Source: Euphorbia lathyris (Eukaryota > Streptophyta > Magnoliopsida > Malpighiales > Euphorbiaceae). From it: a stretch of DNA of 64,000 nt. Below the pieces are notes generated by a model, which worked only from the letters and a program-made list of their open reading frames with translations, was not told the origin of the DNA and made no database searches. The translations under genes and the position numbers were made by a program. The DNA is taken from the NCBI RefSeq assembly GCF_963576675.1, contig NC_088919.1:60718578-60782577 (forward strand), given 5' to 3'. Positions 33,650-45,600 of this stretch are shown in pieces (position 1 is the stretch's first letter; each line of letters begins with the position of its first letter).

Positions 33650-34258
33650 TCATATCGTGTTATTTTTGGGTTTGTGTTAAAAAGAACAAACCCAAACCCA
33701 ATCCAAAATTTTTTGTGTTATAATCGAATTAACATGTTCAGATTAGTGTCAATTTCGTATCGTGTTTTCGGGTTACATATAATTTATTTTATGCATATAT
33801 ATTAATGACAACTTTTTAAAAATATAAGAAGATATGGTATTATTTTTAAATATTTTATATCAATTTTAGATTACTATGAGAATACTAACCATCGAAAAGT
33901 CTATTAATATCAAGTTAAGGGGTCATATAAGGTGTTTATAACAATTTAAGAGGTTGCAAGTAATAATTATAATTTTATTATCTTTATTAATAAAGTGACA
34001 TATAAAAATACGAGAGAATATAATAATAATTTTAAATATTCGTGTCGTTTTTGGGTTAGTATATCAACTCTAACCCAATCCAAAAATTTGCATGTCAATT
34101 TTATGTCAACAAAAAAAATGACACATTACTTACTAAGTTAAACTCAAACACTAAAATTATATGTTGATTTCGTATCGTATAATCGGATCATGTGTACTTT
34201 TACCATTTCTAATATGAATCACTTACATATTCTTCTGAATTATTTCGTTCTGCATTTA
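33650..34258. other. AT-rich spacer with inverted 'gggtt'/'aaccc' motifs
   Basis: No gene is recognised. Repeated motifs such as 'tcgtgtt', 'tttgggtt' and 'aacccaatccaaa' near 33655-33770 and 34040-34190 resemble the interior of a common plant MITE, but clear ends were not found. The LIKE-COV duplication block begins at about 34220. Confidence 0.45.
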
Positions 34259-34894
34259 GGGAGTGTTTAGTTGGGTTAAAAAGTAGTATGGAATGAGAAT
34301 GGAAATGAGAAATTCCAATTCCTAATGTTTGTTTAATTAATTTTAGGTATGGAATGAGATTGAGATTCCTGAATGATGAGGCATTCCCCCACTAACCCAT
34401 GGTAATCACAATTGATTCCCTTGTTTTGCCGTTATTTTTCACTTCAACTTCTCTCCACGTTTTCTTTCTTTATACAGTAAAACCTCTATAAATTAACACT
34501 TGATAAATTAATAACCTCTTTAAAATAATAATTTATTATGTTTCCAACTTGAATCAATTCAATAAATTAATACTCGATAAATTAATATCTCTATAAATTA
34601 ATAAGATTTTATAGTCCCGGTATTATTAATTTATAAAGATTTTACTGTATCTTTTTCTTTTTATTTGGTAAACCAAACCATGTAAATTGTTAAGGAATTC
34701 AAACATTATACATGTATAAAATATTGATTTTGATCAAGGGGATTAAATCATTGGATTTTATTATATGATGGACAATATTGTAGGTTGTTTATTATTCTAA
34801 TAAAGAATCATTATTATTTTTTAAAAATATATATATAAATTAGTCTATGCTTATTTTGTTTTTGACAAAACAAATATTATTTTGTTTTTTTCAC

Positions 34895-34933
<39 letters not shown>

Positions 34934-35102
34934 GGTGTTGACTATGATTCCAACCATTATATAATCAAACAACATTAGAAAAAAATTGATTCCGTTTTCA
35001 AATTTGACCAAATAAGATAAATAAATAGTCATTTCAATTCCAATTCCATTGCATCCCGATTCCGATTTCAATCCCGATTCCAGAGTTTAAACCAAATACC
35101 CC
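34259..35102. mobile_element. PIF/Harbinger-type non-autonomous element (844 bp), copy A only
   Basis: It is flanked by TTA target duplications (34256-34258 and 35103-35105). The ends match: 'gggagtgtttagttggg' on the left, 'aaaccaaataccccc'-like on the right, with 'tggaat' and 'attcca' inner repeats. Copy B has the unoccupied site near 41220 ('acatttatatatttatatc'), confirming the boundaries. The interior holds an (AT)n tract (about 34900-34930) and a nested MITE. No transposase. Confidence 0.85.
34473..34649. mobile_element. Nested MITE, 'tacagtaaaacctctataaa' family
   Basis: Inverted ends 'tacagtaaaacctctataaa' and 'ttataaagattttactgta' bound a 177-bp AT-rich element inside the Harbinger element. 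A longer relative sits at 42043-42520. Confidence 0.75.
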
Positions 35103-35349
35103 TTATATATTCATATCAAATTTGTAGCTAGCGAGTTGGTTAGGAGGAAAGGAAGCAAATGACTCCCAGAAGATTCTATAAAATTCTTTTTATTTTTATC
35201 AACATAGATTTTTTTTTGGTGATTTTAAAAGTTTAAATAACTAATTAACTTTAATAAGTTGATGACTTGGATGATGTTTAAAAGTTAGTGAACTAATTGA
35301 CTTATAAGGTATAGGTTAGGGACTGATTGTGCTTTCAGTTAAAACTTTT

Positions 35350-36171
35350 CAAGATAAGGTGTAAAAATACCGTTTATCGTTTATACCCAGAAGTAATTTT
35401 ATTTCTAATGTCTAAAATGGTGCAATTTTATCCTTAATGTTGACAAGTTAGGTCAATTGGAGAAATTATTGATCAGATTGTATTCTCGGTTATGGATCTT
35501 GTCATCTAAAATTTAAATATTTCGACGAATATAAAATTTTTAATCTCTAATTCTATTACTAAATCGCAAAAATATATGGAACTTGTTTTTTTTTTTTTTT
35601 TGAAAGAAATAAAGAATAGATTAATGAATAATAGCGGTTACATCTTGATGAATAAATTGCCAAATTGGGGCAGAGCAATCCTCTATGAATACCATAGTGT
35701 CATGCAATTCTGAAGCCCATTTAGCTAAATACTGAGCCACTTGATTTCTTTGTCTAGCAACAAATTGAAGAGCTACTAAATATGGAGAACGTGACAACAT
35801 CTTCATACATGAATCGAAGGGTGGATTGAGAGAACATCTTTGTCTGGAGAGCAAGAACCATTGTTTATGCATCCAATTCAATGATGATATCGTTGAAACA
35901 ACAATCCCGCGCAAACTTCACTCCCTCCAGCACCGCCCGAAGCTCGGCCTCTTCCACAGAATCACAGTAATCGAGCAGGACACCAGCTGAAGCCATAACT
36001 TCACCATTAGAATCAACTTAAACAAAATATATATGCTTTATAATAACATTTGAAATTGATCCAATTTGCCAATATTAACGTTGACTGCCAATATTAGAAG
36101 TAAAATTGTATCATTTTAGACATTAAGGATAAAATTAGTAAACGTTAAAGGGTATTTTTACAATTTACCCC
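35350..36171. mobile_element. MULE-like element in copy A, carrying a LINE fragment
   Basis: Inverted ends 'aaggtgtaaaaatacc' (left) and 'ggtatttttacaatttaccc' (right), with 'aaactttt' repeated at 35342-35349 and 36172-36179. Copy B has the uninterrupted site near 42003 ('gttaaaacttttttatccgg'). A related element sits at a different position in copy B (about 41264-41840). No transposase is seen. Confidence 0.65.
35588..36010 (-). pseudogene. L1-type LINE RNase H fragment
   Basis: The minus strand reads 'VEEAELRAVLEGVKFA' then 'VARQRNQVAQYLAKWASE', the C-terminal half of a LINE RNase H. A T15 run at 35587-35602 is the poly(A) tail. It is strongly 5'-truncated and lies inside the MULE-like element. 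No clear TSD was found, so it is either a nested insertion or captured sequence. Confidence 0.8.
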
Positions 36172-36382
36172 AAACTTTTTTTTTTATCTGCTTCGGTTAT
36201 ATCAGATTAGTATATTATATAATTATATTCCAGATGTGAGATATAATTACCCCAGTATCCAAACAAGAAGAAGGTTTGAAAATCTAGTACTTGGCCGGCA
36301 ATCGCAACTACGAACCAACACGGAAGGAAGGAAGAAGTTGGGTATAGTCGCAATTCAAGAGCCAACCGGAGGGAGGGATGAG

Positions 36383-39300
36383 ATGGCGGAGAACAAGGAA
36401 TCGCAGTCGAGTTCTCCGAGTCAAAGATTGACTCATCATGGCTCGGATCCTGAAGATGTATCAAGGTCTCCTCCTAGTTTCCCCAATTCATCTACTAGCA
36501 AGGTTGGTTGAGTTCATTTTCTCATCAATTTCTCTGTTTCTTAAACTGAATCTATGAAATTAATAGTAGTTCTCTCGTTTTTTTTTATGTAATCAGGCTT
36601 GTTATGCTGTTCTTCAGAGTTGGGTTTCTAAGAAGTTCATGACTGGATGGTAATAAGCTTAGTAAGGGTTTGCATTTCATTTCTTTTTTTGGTTATTTGT
36701 TTTATTGCTTTCTCTTTGATCATAACCTAATCAAGTGAACTGGTGAAATTGCAGTATGGTTCTCTTTCCTGTTGCAGTCACTTTTCTAGTGACATGGTGG
36801 TTTATTCAGTTTGTTGATGGTTTCTTTAGTCCAATATATGCCAAACTTGGCATTGACTTATTTGGTAAGATTTTGGAGATAGAGAGACATGTGATTAGCA
36901 TTAGCATGCTGGATTTAATACCATTGATGATTTGATTTCTTATCTATATTGTTTGACACAGGCCTTGGGTTTGTCACTTCATTGCTTTTTATATTCTTCA
37001 TTGGTGTATTTGCTTCATCATGGATGGGTGCCACTGTTTTCTATATCGGAGAATGGTTTATTAGGCGAATGCCAATTGTAAAGCACATTTACTCGGCCTC
37101 CAAACAAATTAGTTCTGCTATTTCTCCAGGTAATCTATTAACACTTTTTTTAGTTTGTTTGTTATCCTGCTACTTCAGCTAAAAGATGACAAGATCATAC
37201 TTTCAATTGCCATTTTTCTAAGCATGGGGTACAGTACTACAGTTTTAGTAGATGTTTCACTTTCATGTGTTTTAATATTGTCATAGAAAAAGGAGTAATT
37301 CCATTTCAAAGTCCTTGAAGAACACAATATTTAGAGAAGTGAAGATGCTATTTTCCTCAATTTTTGCTTTCTTTTCCAGAAGCTTATAGGACTTAAGTTA
37401 TACTCAGATCTTATACGTCTAAATCCTGCTACTTTCTTAGGATATGAAGATACTTTATTTGAATGAACTTGATTTGGTTGATGAAGGTTACCTAAGAGCA
37501 GACAGACTTGAAAATTAGATATTCTCATGGATGTTCTGTGGTTGCATGCATAATGGACCTTATTTAGGGTTGACACGGATGCATAAGGGTCAGTGTTATC
37601 ATGCGATTTGCTCATATTATTTAGAAAAAAAAAAAAAAACTCCGACAAGCAGCTTTTGTGCATTTGCTACCGATACTTCTAAGAGGTTGACGTACGACTT
37701 ATCGGATACTCCGGGATTCCGGATATGCCGGGGATACGTATGAGATACGGCAAAATAAGTATCCTTTTTTCTTTTAATTACGGGGATACGCAAGGGTTGG
37801 TTGTATATGCATGTAACCTTGAACCATGATTATCAATTATAAATCAGATTGCATGCAAAATCAATTCAATGCAATTATAAAGATAGTATGCAAATATATA
37901 TATACATATGTCTGTTTTTTGTTAATGGCTCGAAAATATGGTCAACCATGTAGATTCACTATGTCAGTTTTTTGTTTGACAAATATGGAATCTCATTTGG
38001 GCTATTAGAAAGGCATATTACAACATAATATAATGTTTATTGTCTATTATAATAATATATTCTTAATTTATTTGTGAAATGCTTATAGTTTTGGACAATG
38101 ATATTCCTGTGCATCTATTAGAAATTCCAACTTAGTCTAACAATGAAATTATAAAGAAAAGATCGACCAGTTTGTTAACGGCTTGACCTTTCATGTAGTC
38201 CTATTGCTTTATCATAAATGTGCATTTTCTCTTGCAGACCAAAACGCTGCTGCCTTCAAAGAGGTTGCAATTATTCGTCATCCTCGACATGGAGAATATG
38301 CATTTGGTTTCATTACATCATCTTTTGTCCTTCAGGTAATTTTGTAATTGTATATTTGGATTTCTAATGGATAAATTTTTAAGCTTGCTGCCAGAAACAG
38401 CTAGAGTGCCTGTTAAATTAATGTATTAGCCTGTCTAAAACTGTTGTCGTGTGACCAAGAGGTTGTTGTCGTGTGACCAAGAGGTCACGGGTTCGAGTCT
38501 TAGGAGTGGCCTCTTGCCAAAATAAATTGGTAGGGGAAGGCTTGCCCCCAGTACACCCTTGTGGTGGGACCCCTCCCCGGACCCTCGCTCAGCGGGGACG
38601 CGTAGTGCGACCGGGCCGCCCTTTTTTTTTTTAGCCTGTCTAAAAATGCAGAATCATGAGTAGAATTTGAAAGGAACAAAGGTTGTCCTTGCTTTTAAAA
38701 GATTGTTTTAAAAAAAGATAACTGTGTTAACGAATCTATATTCTTGGTGGTAGAAAGCTATCAACTTCTCTGTAATTAAAAACATGGTGGCGGCTTTGAT
38801 GAAATTTCTGTTTTTGTGAGATTTTTGTTTTCGTTTTAGTTAAGTTTGCCGTTGTAGGTACTGTTATTCTTCACAACTTGAATAACTGATCATGTTATAT
38901 AGAGAAATTTTACTCTGATGATCAATTAAACTGAAGGAAATGCATATGAAAAGTAAAAGACATAGTTTAGATGATTCTTAATGTACACTTCTTATTATTT
39001 GTTTTTGAGAGTCTTGATAATGATGTATCTATTGTTGGTTGATTCCAGAGAGAAGATGAAGACGAAGAGTTATGCAGTGTTTTTGTCCCAACAAACCATC
39101 TATACATTGGCGATGTATTTCTGGTGAATTCTGAGGAGATCATTAGACCTAACTTGTCTATTCGAGAAGGCATAGGTCTGTTTTTTTGTCTTTCTAACTT
39201 CAATTCCATTGATACCAAATGTTCTTACAGCAATTATTTTAGTTTTCCTTAGTCCCCCTTCTTTTTGATGATCTAAATAATTATCAATTTGATGCTTTTG

Positions 39301-40400
39301 GATTTGTTAGTGCAAATTCGTGTTCGGATTTGGAAAGAAAAAAAAGGGCGGCCCGGTCGCACTACGCGTCCCCGCTGAGCGAGGGTCCGGGGAGGGGTCC
39401 CACCACAAGGGTGTACTAGGGGCAAGCCTTCCCCTGCCAATTTATTTGGCAAGAGTCCGCTCCTAAGACTCGAACCCGTGACCTCTTGGTCACACGACAA
39501 CAACGTTTACCGTTAGGCCTCTGATTTTACCCGAGAGAAATCCAGATTCTATAAAAACTTACATGTACTAATATTCTTTTATCCATTAGAATGCATTTGA
39601 GAAAAGAAAATGATATATAGAAGCTCTCTAAATTCCCACTTCATACAAAATTTCAAATCTCTTGTCATGTCATGTCAAATCCTTCTACTCAATTGGAGCC
39701 TAAGAAAATCAGTGTGACACTTGTGTTGGTCTGCTGATTATTTCATTACTGTAATTCCACTCATTTATGCCGAACTATAACTGGACGTTTGATATTCTAT
39801 TGGGATAGGGATAAGGATAAAAGTTGAGATATGCATAAGGATAAATGGTTGGGATAAACATAAAAATATGATACAGGAGAATTATTATTCAATGTTTGGT
39901 ATGTGGTATAGGGATAGGGATAAAATAATACATTTTACTATTTTAACCTTATTTAAACTACATAACATTAATTTGAGGGATAAAATGGACTTTTCCATCC
40001 TATTAAAATCAGAAGCTTATCCTTATTCCAGACCCCTCTTGAGCATAGGATTTGAGAGATAAGAGGTTTATCCCTCATCTGTCTCACTCTTCTATCTCCC
40101 AAACAAACACGGGATAACTTATCTCGTGTTTTTTTATCCCTATCCCTATCCCACCTCCTATATCCCTTCTAACAAACACCCCGTAAGTACGTCTTTGCTA
40201 AATTTTATTGGGATTATTTTGCTTCTCGCTTTCAAGTTGTGCATGCCGTTTTGTACAAATGAGAAATTGAGCCTATCCTATCTCTGTTTTGTGATGCAGA
40301 GATTATTGTATCAGTGGGTATGACGATGCCGGATTTAATATCTTCTACAGAAAGATTATCTCATCAGGGAAGTAGGATACCTCTTAGCAGAATTATATGA
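36383..40400 (+). CDS. LCV: LIKE-COV (DUF502) membrane protein, copy A, 258 aa
   Basis: COV/LCV proteins are integral membrane proteins. In Arabidopsis COV1 affects vascular patterning and Golgi or vacuolar trafficking. Seven exons: 36383-36502, 36597-36649, 36755-36864, 36962-37129, 38238-38335, 39049-39175 and 40300-40400. All are GT-AG and sum to 777 nt with no break. After a Ser/Pro-rich cytosolic N terminus (1-40) come two hydrophobic segments: 'VLFPVAVTFLVTWWFIQFVD' and 'GFVTSLLFIFFIGVFASSWM'. Conserved DUF502 motifs follow: 'HIYSASKQISSAISP', 'RHPRHGEYAFGFITS' and 'VPTNHLYIGDV'. The ATG at 36383 is chosen because the protein from there is conserved with copy B and family length (~260-270 aa) fits. 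An in-frame ATG at 36236 and an out-of-frame one at 36378 lie upstream. Introns 5 and 6 carry the extra mobile elements. Confidence 0.92.
38441..38630 (+). mobile_element. Au-like SINE in LCV-A intron 5
   Basis: Perfect 15-bp target duplication 'ttagcctgtctaaaa' at 38426-38440 and 38631-38645. Copy B has a single unfilled copy near 45178. The B box 'ggttcgagtc' is present. The normal 5' head with the A box is missing, and a ~22-bp segment ('ttgtcgtgtgaccaagaggt') is duplicated in its place. Ends in a T tract, typical of the Au family. Confidence 0.93.
39337..39512 (-). mobile_element. Au-like SINE in LCV-A intron 6
   Basis: Minus-strand SINE with A-run (its T tail) at 39336-39345 and the B-box complement 'gactcgaaccc' near 39470. 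The 5' head with the A box is missing. Copy B at about 45888 has 'attacaata' where the SINE sits, so the insertion replaced about nine bases without leaving a clear target duplication. Confidence 0.88.
39781..40183. mobile_element. Tourist-like (PIF/Harbinger) MITE in LCV-A intron 6, 403 bp
   Basis: TAA target duplications lie at 39778-39780 and 40184-40186. The ends are 'ctggacgtttg' and 'caaacaccccg', with inward 'gggatagggataa' and 'ttatccctatccc' repeats. Copy B at about 46165 shows the empty site with one TAA ('gaactgtaagtatg'). Confidence 0.87.
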
Positions 40401-40840
40401 AGGTACAGGCAGCACATTTTTATGCTGACTGTTGAATGTTCTTGAAGACCTACTCATGTCTGTACAATTTCTGTTTGTTTGATCATTCACACACTGAAGC
40501 ATTATTTTTGTCGGATTGAACTGAGGTTTATGATAAGCGAATCTGTAGTAGCTTGGTCGATCTAAACACGTAGATGTGCGATTTCATTTTCTCAGAGATC
40601 TCACAAAAAAATTGGGTTATTAATTTGATTCATTGTGGAACCTGGAATTAAGTTGCAGACTAGATGACAAAACCATTGAAGCTGGAAGATTTTCAAAAAT
40701 TTCGTCGAAGAACTTGGACTGATTGTTTTAGATGCAATAAGTTCAAGAGAATATTCTTGAAGGTGGTTGTTTTGAGTTAGGAGTTAGAATAAAATCATAT
40801 TGTTTAGGATTATTTGTTTTTTTTTTTACTTTTCTACTAG

Positions 40841-41212
40841 TTGTTACCGGAATCCGTTAATGTATTTGGTGGCTACTTATTTCTCTTTCAGTTTTTTTTG
40901 TATGTTGATATAAGCCTTTGATATTTATTAATAACATACATTAATAACATACAGATTATTGAGTCGATTCAATTCTCTTTTATTTGTCACTGCAGTATAC
41001 GCTCACTTACATATTCTTCTGAATTATTTGTTACCCGAATCTGTTAGAGTATTTGGTGGCTACTTATTTCTCTTTCAGTTTTTTTTTTTTTGTATGTCGA
41101 TATAGGCCTTTGATATTTATCAATAACATACAGATTATTGAGTTGATTGAATTCTCTTTTATTTTATTTGTCATTCCCGTATACGCTCACTTCCATTTTC
41201 TTCTGAATTATT
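40841..41212 (+). repeat. Two tandem ~186-bp units at the LCV duplication junction
   Basis: Units 40841-41027 and 41028-41212 each start 'ttgttacc(c/g)gaat' and end 'ttcttctgaattattt'. The end of the unit also appears at the left edge of copy A (34220). The duplication breakpoint therefore lies inside this repeat, as expected if unequal crossing-over used it. The 40401-40840 stretch before it is 3' UTR and spacer of LCV-A. Confidence 0.85.
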
Positions 41213-41263
41213 TACTTGTACATTTATATATTTATATCAAATTTGTAGCAAGCGAGTTGGTTA

Positions 41264-41840
41264 GGAATAAAGTGTAAAGATACCTTTAACATTGACAGTT
41301 GTTGACGTTTAAAATGGTATAATTTTACCTATAATGTTGGCAACTAAGAGCAAATTTATCTCTAAGTTGGCAAGTTTGATCAATTTCAGATATGATTATA
41401 AAAGATATATATTTTATTTTTTATTCTGCACCGGTTGTCTCTCAATTGGTTCTAAAAAAAGTTCAAATTGCTTTTATTATTTAATAATAGAAGTGGAGAT
41501 TAATATTTTCAATTTTAATAAAATATTTTTATTTTTGGTCCAAATCGTACAAAATACAGTATATTTTTTTTAAATATTTTTGTTAAGAAAAAATTCACAT
41601 ATATTCATATGGTTGTGATTTGTTACTATTAAGTGATAAAATGACACATATGTGAACTGTAGATGACACGATTCATGACTGAGAAAACAATTTGATGAAT
41701 TATTTTTCAAATTTACCAAATTTACCAACGTTAGAGCTAAATTTGCTATTAGCTGGGGGTAAAATTGCACCATTTTAGATGTTATAGGCAAAATTGATCT
41801 TGACTGTCAACATTAGGGGTATTTTGCATCTTTTCTCTTA
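41264..41840. mobile_element. MULE-like element in the copy B promoter region
   Basis: The ends 'ataaagtgtaaagatacc' and 'ggggtattttgcatctttt' are inverted and related to those of 35350-36171, as are inner motifs ('aaaatggtataattttacct', 'aaattgcaccattttagat'). In copy A the matching site near 35140-35190 has no insert, though the sequence there differs. Boundaries are approximate. Confidence 0.5.
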
Positions 41841-42042
41841 CTTTATTTTTATCAGTATAGAATTTTTTTTTGATGATTTTAAGAGTTTGAAGAACTAATT
41901 AACTTTCAAAGTATAGATTGATGACTTCATTGATGATTTTTAAAAGTCAGTGACCTAATTGACTAATAAAGTATAGGTTAGGGACTGATTGTGCTTTTTC
42001 AGTTAAAACTTTTTTATCCGGTTCTGTTATATCATATTAGTA

Positions 42043-42520
42043 TACAGTTAAACCTCGATAAATGAATATTCGATAAAGTAATAACCTCGATTATATAATA
42101 AATTCTTCCGGTCCCGACTTGGACCAATGGACTAAAGTAATAACCTCGCTAAATTCATTAAGTAATAAAAAAATATTTAAATCCTTAAGGGCCCAATGAA
42201 AATATAAAGTAATAATTATCAAATTACACACAATATATATATAAATACCCAAAAATTTACCAAAAAACAATATCTATAATTATGCCTATAATTATTTAAT
42301 GGATTTGTAATTACGCTAATGTGATAATTGCAAATCAATCAAATAATATATTTCTTAAATAATATAATTATATATCTAATGAATATTTATCGATAAATGA
42401 ATAATTTATTAATTTATCGATAGATGAATAATTTATTCATTTATCGATAAATAAATAATCTCGTTTAATGAATATTTTTTTCCTGTCCAAATGATATGCA
42501 TTTATAGAGGTTTCGCTCTA
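42043..42520. mobile_element. MITE upstream of LCV-B ('acagttaaacctcgataaat' family)
   Basis: Inverted ends 'tacagttaaacctcgataaa' and 'tttatagaggtttcgctcta'. The interior is full of 'tttatcgataaatgaata' repeats. Copy A has the empty site near 36210 ('attagtatattatataatta'). It ends about 160 bp before the LCV-B start codon, so it sits in the promoter or leader. Confidence 0.8.
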
Positions 42521-42682
42521 GTTATATTCCAGATGTGAGATATAGTTACCCCAGTATCCAAACAAGAAGGTGGTTTGAAAATCTAGTACTTGACCAGCAA
42601 TCGCAACGACGAAACCAACACGGAAGGAAGGAAGAAGTTGGGTATAGTCGCAATTCAAGAGCCAACCGGAGGGAGGGATGAG

Positions 42683-45600
42683 ATGGCGGAGAACAAGGAA
42701 TCGCAGTCGAGTTTTTTGAGCCAAGGATTGACTCATCATGGCTCGGATCCTGAAGATGTACCAAAGTCTCCTCCTAGTTCCCCCAATTCATCTACTAGCA
42801 AGGTTGGTTGAGTTCACTTTCTGATCAATTTCTCTGTTTCTTAAACGGAATCTATGAAATTAATAGTAGTTCTCTCGTTTTTTTTTTTTGTATGTAATCA
42901 GGCTTGTTATGCTGTTCTTCAGAGTTGGGTTTCTAAGAAGTTCATGACTGGATGGTAATAGGCTTAGTAAGGGTTTGTGTTTCATTTCTTTTTTTGGTTA
43001 TATGTTTTATTCCTTTCTCTTCGACCATAACCTAATCGATTGAGCTGGTGAAATTGCAGTGTGGTTCTGTTTCCTGTTGCAGTCACTTTTCTAGTGACAT
43101 GGTGGTTTATTCAGTTTGTTGATGGTTTCTTTAGTCCAATATATGCCAAACTTGGCATTGACTTATTTGGTAAGATTTTGGAGATAGAAAGACCTGTGAT
43201 TAGCATTAGCATGCTGGATTTAATACCATTGATGATTTGATTTCTTATCTATATTGTTTGACACAGGCCTTGGGTTTGTCACTTCATTGCTTTTTATATT
43301 CTTCATTGGTGTATTTGCTTCATCATGGATGGGTGCCACTGTTTTCTGGATCGGAGAATGGTTTATTAGGCGAATGCCATTTGTAAAACACATTTACTCG
43401 GCCTCCAAACAAATTAGTTCTGCTATTTCTCCAGGTAATCTATTAACACTTTTTTTGGTTAGTTTGTTATCCTGCTACTTCAGCTAAAAGATGACAAGAT
43501 CATACTTTCAATTGCCATTTTTCTGAGCATGGGGTACAGTACTACAGTTTTAGTAAATGTTTCACTTTCATGTGTTTTAATATTGTCATAGAAAAAGGAC
43601 TAATTCCATTTCAAAGTCCTCGAAGAACACAATATTTAGAGAAGTGAAGATACTATTTTCCTCAGTTTTTGTTTTCTTTTCTTGTCCGCAAGCTTATTGG
43701 ACTTCAGTTATACCCGGATCTTATACGTCCAAATCCTGCTACTTTTTAGGATATGCAGATATTTTATTTGAATGAACTTGATTTGGTTGATGAAGGTCGC
43801 CTAAGAGCAGACAGACTTGAAAATTAGATATTCTCATGGATGTACTGTGTTTACATGCATAATGGACCTTATTTAGGGTTGACATGTATGCATAAGGGTC
43901 AGTTTTATTTTATTAGACGATTTGCTGATACAACAACAAAGCCTTAGTCCCGAAATGATTCGGGGTCGGCTAACATGAACCGTCATAGGAAACCGTGAAA
44001 TCAAGTCGTGTCAGCGATATAAATTTTCTCTCTCCACTCTGTCCTATCTACTACCATATTTTCCTCAATCCCCAGTAAACTCATACTACTCTCAATCACC
44101 TTCTTCCAAGTTTGCTTAGCCTTCCGCTACCCCTCACCATTGCATCCCTCTGCCACTCTTTAATCCTTCTAACCGGCGCATCAAACGCTCTCTGTCTTAC
44201 ATGGTCAAACCACCTTAGTCGGTTTTCCCTCATTTTATTCTCAATAGATGTAACTCCTACTTTTGTCCTAATTACTTCATTAATCACCCGATCCTTTCTC
44301 GTATGACCACACATCCATCGCAACATATGCATCTCCGCCACCGATATCTTATTCTACAAACGAAATTGTTTATGCATGTAACCTTGAACTATGATTAAAA
44401 AAAAAAAGGGGGGGGGGGGGGGGCGGCCCGGTCGCACTACACGTCCCCGCTAAGCGAGGGTCCGGGGAGGGTTCCCACCACAAGGGTGTACTGGGGCAAG
44501 CCTTCCCCTGCCAATTTATTTGGCAAGAGGCCGCTCCTAAGACTCGAACCCGTGACCTCTTGGTCACACGACAACAACGTTTACCGTTGCGCCAAGGCTC
44601 ACCCTCACCCTTGAACTATGATTATCAATTATAAATCAGATTGCATGCAAAATCAAGATTCAGTGCAATTAATAAAAAATAGCATGCAACTATTATAGAC
44701 ATATGTCTGTTTTTTGTTTGACAAATATGAAATCTCATTTGGGCTATTAGAAAGGTATATTACAACATAATATAATGTTTATTGTCTGCTATTATAATAT
44801 ATTCTTAATTTATTTGTAAAATGCTTATAGTTTTGGACAATGACATTTCTGTGCATCTCTTAGAAACTCCAACTTAGTCTAACAATGAAATTATAAAGAA
44901 AAGATCGACCAGTTTGTTAACGGCTTGAGCTTTCATGTAGTCCTATTGCTTTATCATAACTGTGCATTTTCTCTTGCAGACCAAAACACTGCTGCCTTCA
45001 AAGAGGTTGCTATTATTCGTCATCCTCGACATGGAGAATATGCATTTGGTTTCATTACATCATCTTTTGTCCTTCAGGTAATTTTGAATCTTGTAATTTA
45101 TATATTTGGGTTTCTAATGGATAAATTTTCCAAGCTTGCTGCCAGAAACAGCTAGAGTGCCTGTTAAAATAATATATTAGCCTGTCTAAACACTGCAGAA
45201 TCATGATTAGAATATGAAACGAACAAAGGTTGTCCTTACTTTTAAAAGATTGTTTTAAAAAAGATAACTGTGTTAATGAAGCTATAATCTTGCTGGTAGG
45301 AGCTATCAACTTCTCTGTAGTTAAAAACATGGTGGCGGCTTTGATGAAATTTCTGTTTTTGTGCAATTTGTTTTTTTCGCTTTTAGTTAAACTTGCCGTA
45401 TTAGGTACTGTGATTCTTCACAACTTGAAGAACTGATCAGGTTATACAGAGAAATTTTACTTTGATGATTAATTAAACTGAAGGAAATGCATATGAAAAA
45501 TGAAGGACGTAGTTTAGATGATTCTTAATGCACACTTCTTATTATTTGTGTTTGATTTGTGAGTCTTGACAATGATGTATCTATTGTTGGTTCATTCCAG

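Larger units (their letters stand above)
34220..40518 (+). repeat. Tandem segmental duplication, copy A (LIKE-COV locus)
   Basis: Homologous with copy B (41188-46462) through the promoter, all exons, all introns and about 110 bp past the stop codon. The left edge is 'cacttacatattcttctgaa' (34220) and the right edge 'tttgtcggattg' (40518). Copy A carries a Harbinger element, a MULE with a nested LINE relic, two SINEs and a Tourist-like MITE that copy B lacks. Confidence 0.9.

Noticed and set aside
36949..37182. 77-codon frame around LCV exon 4 as a stand-alone gene
   Set aside because: It is exon 4 read through into the following intron; the seven-exon model explains it.
38441..38630. Possible tRNA gene because of a B-box-like 'ggttcgagtc'
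   Set aside because: Part of a SINE; no cloverleaf, flanked by a 15-bp target duplication, and repeated elsewhere in the window.
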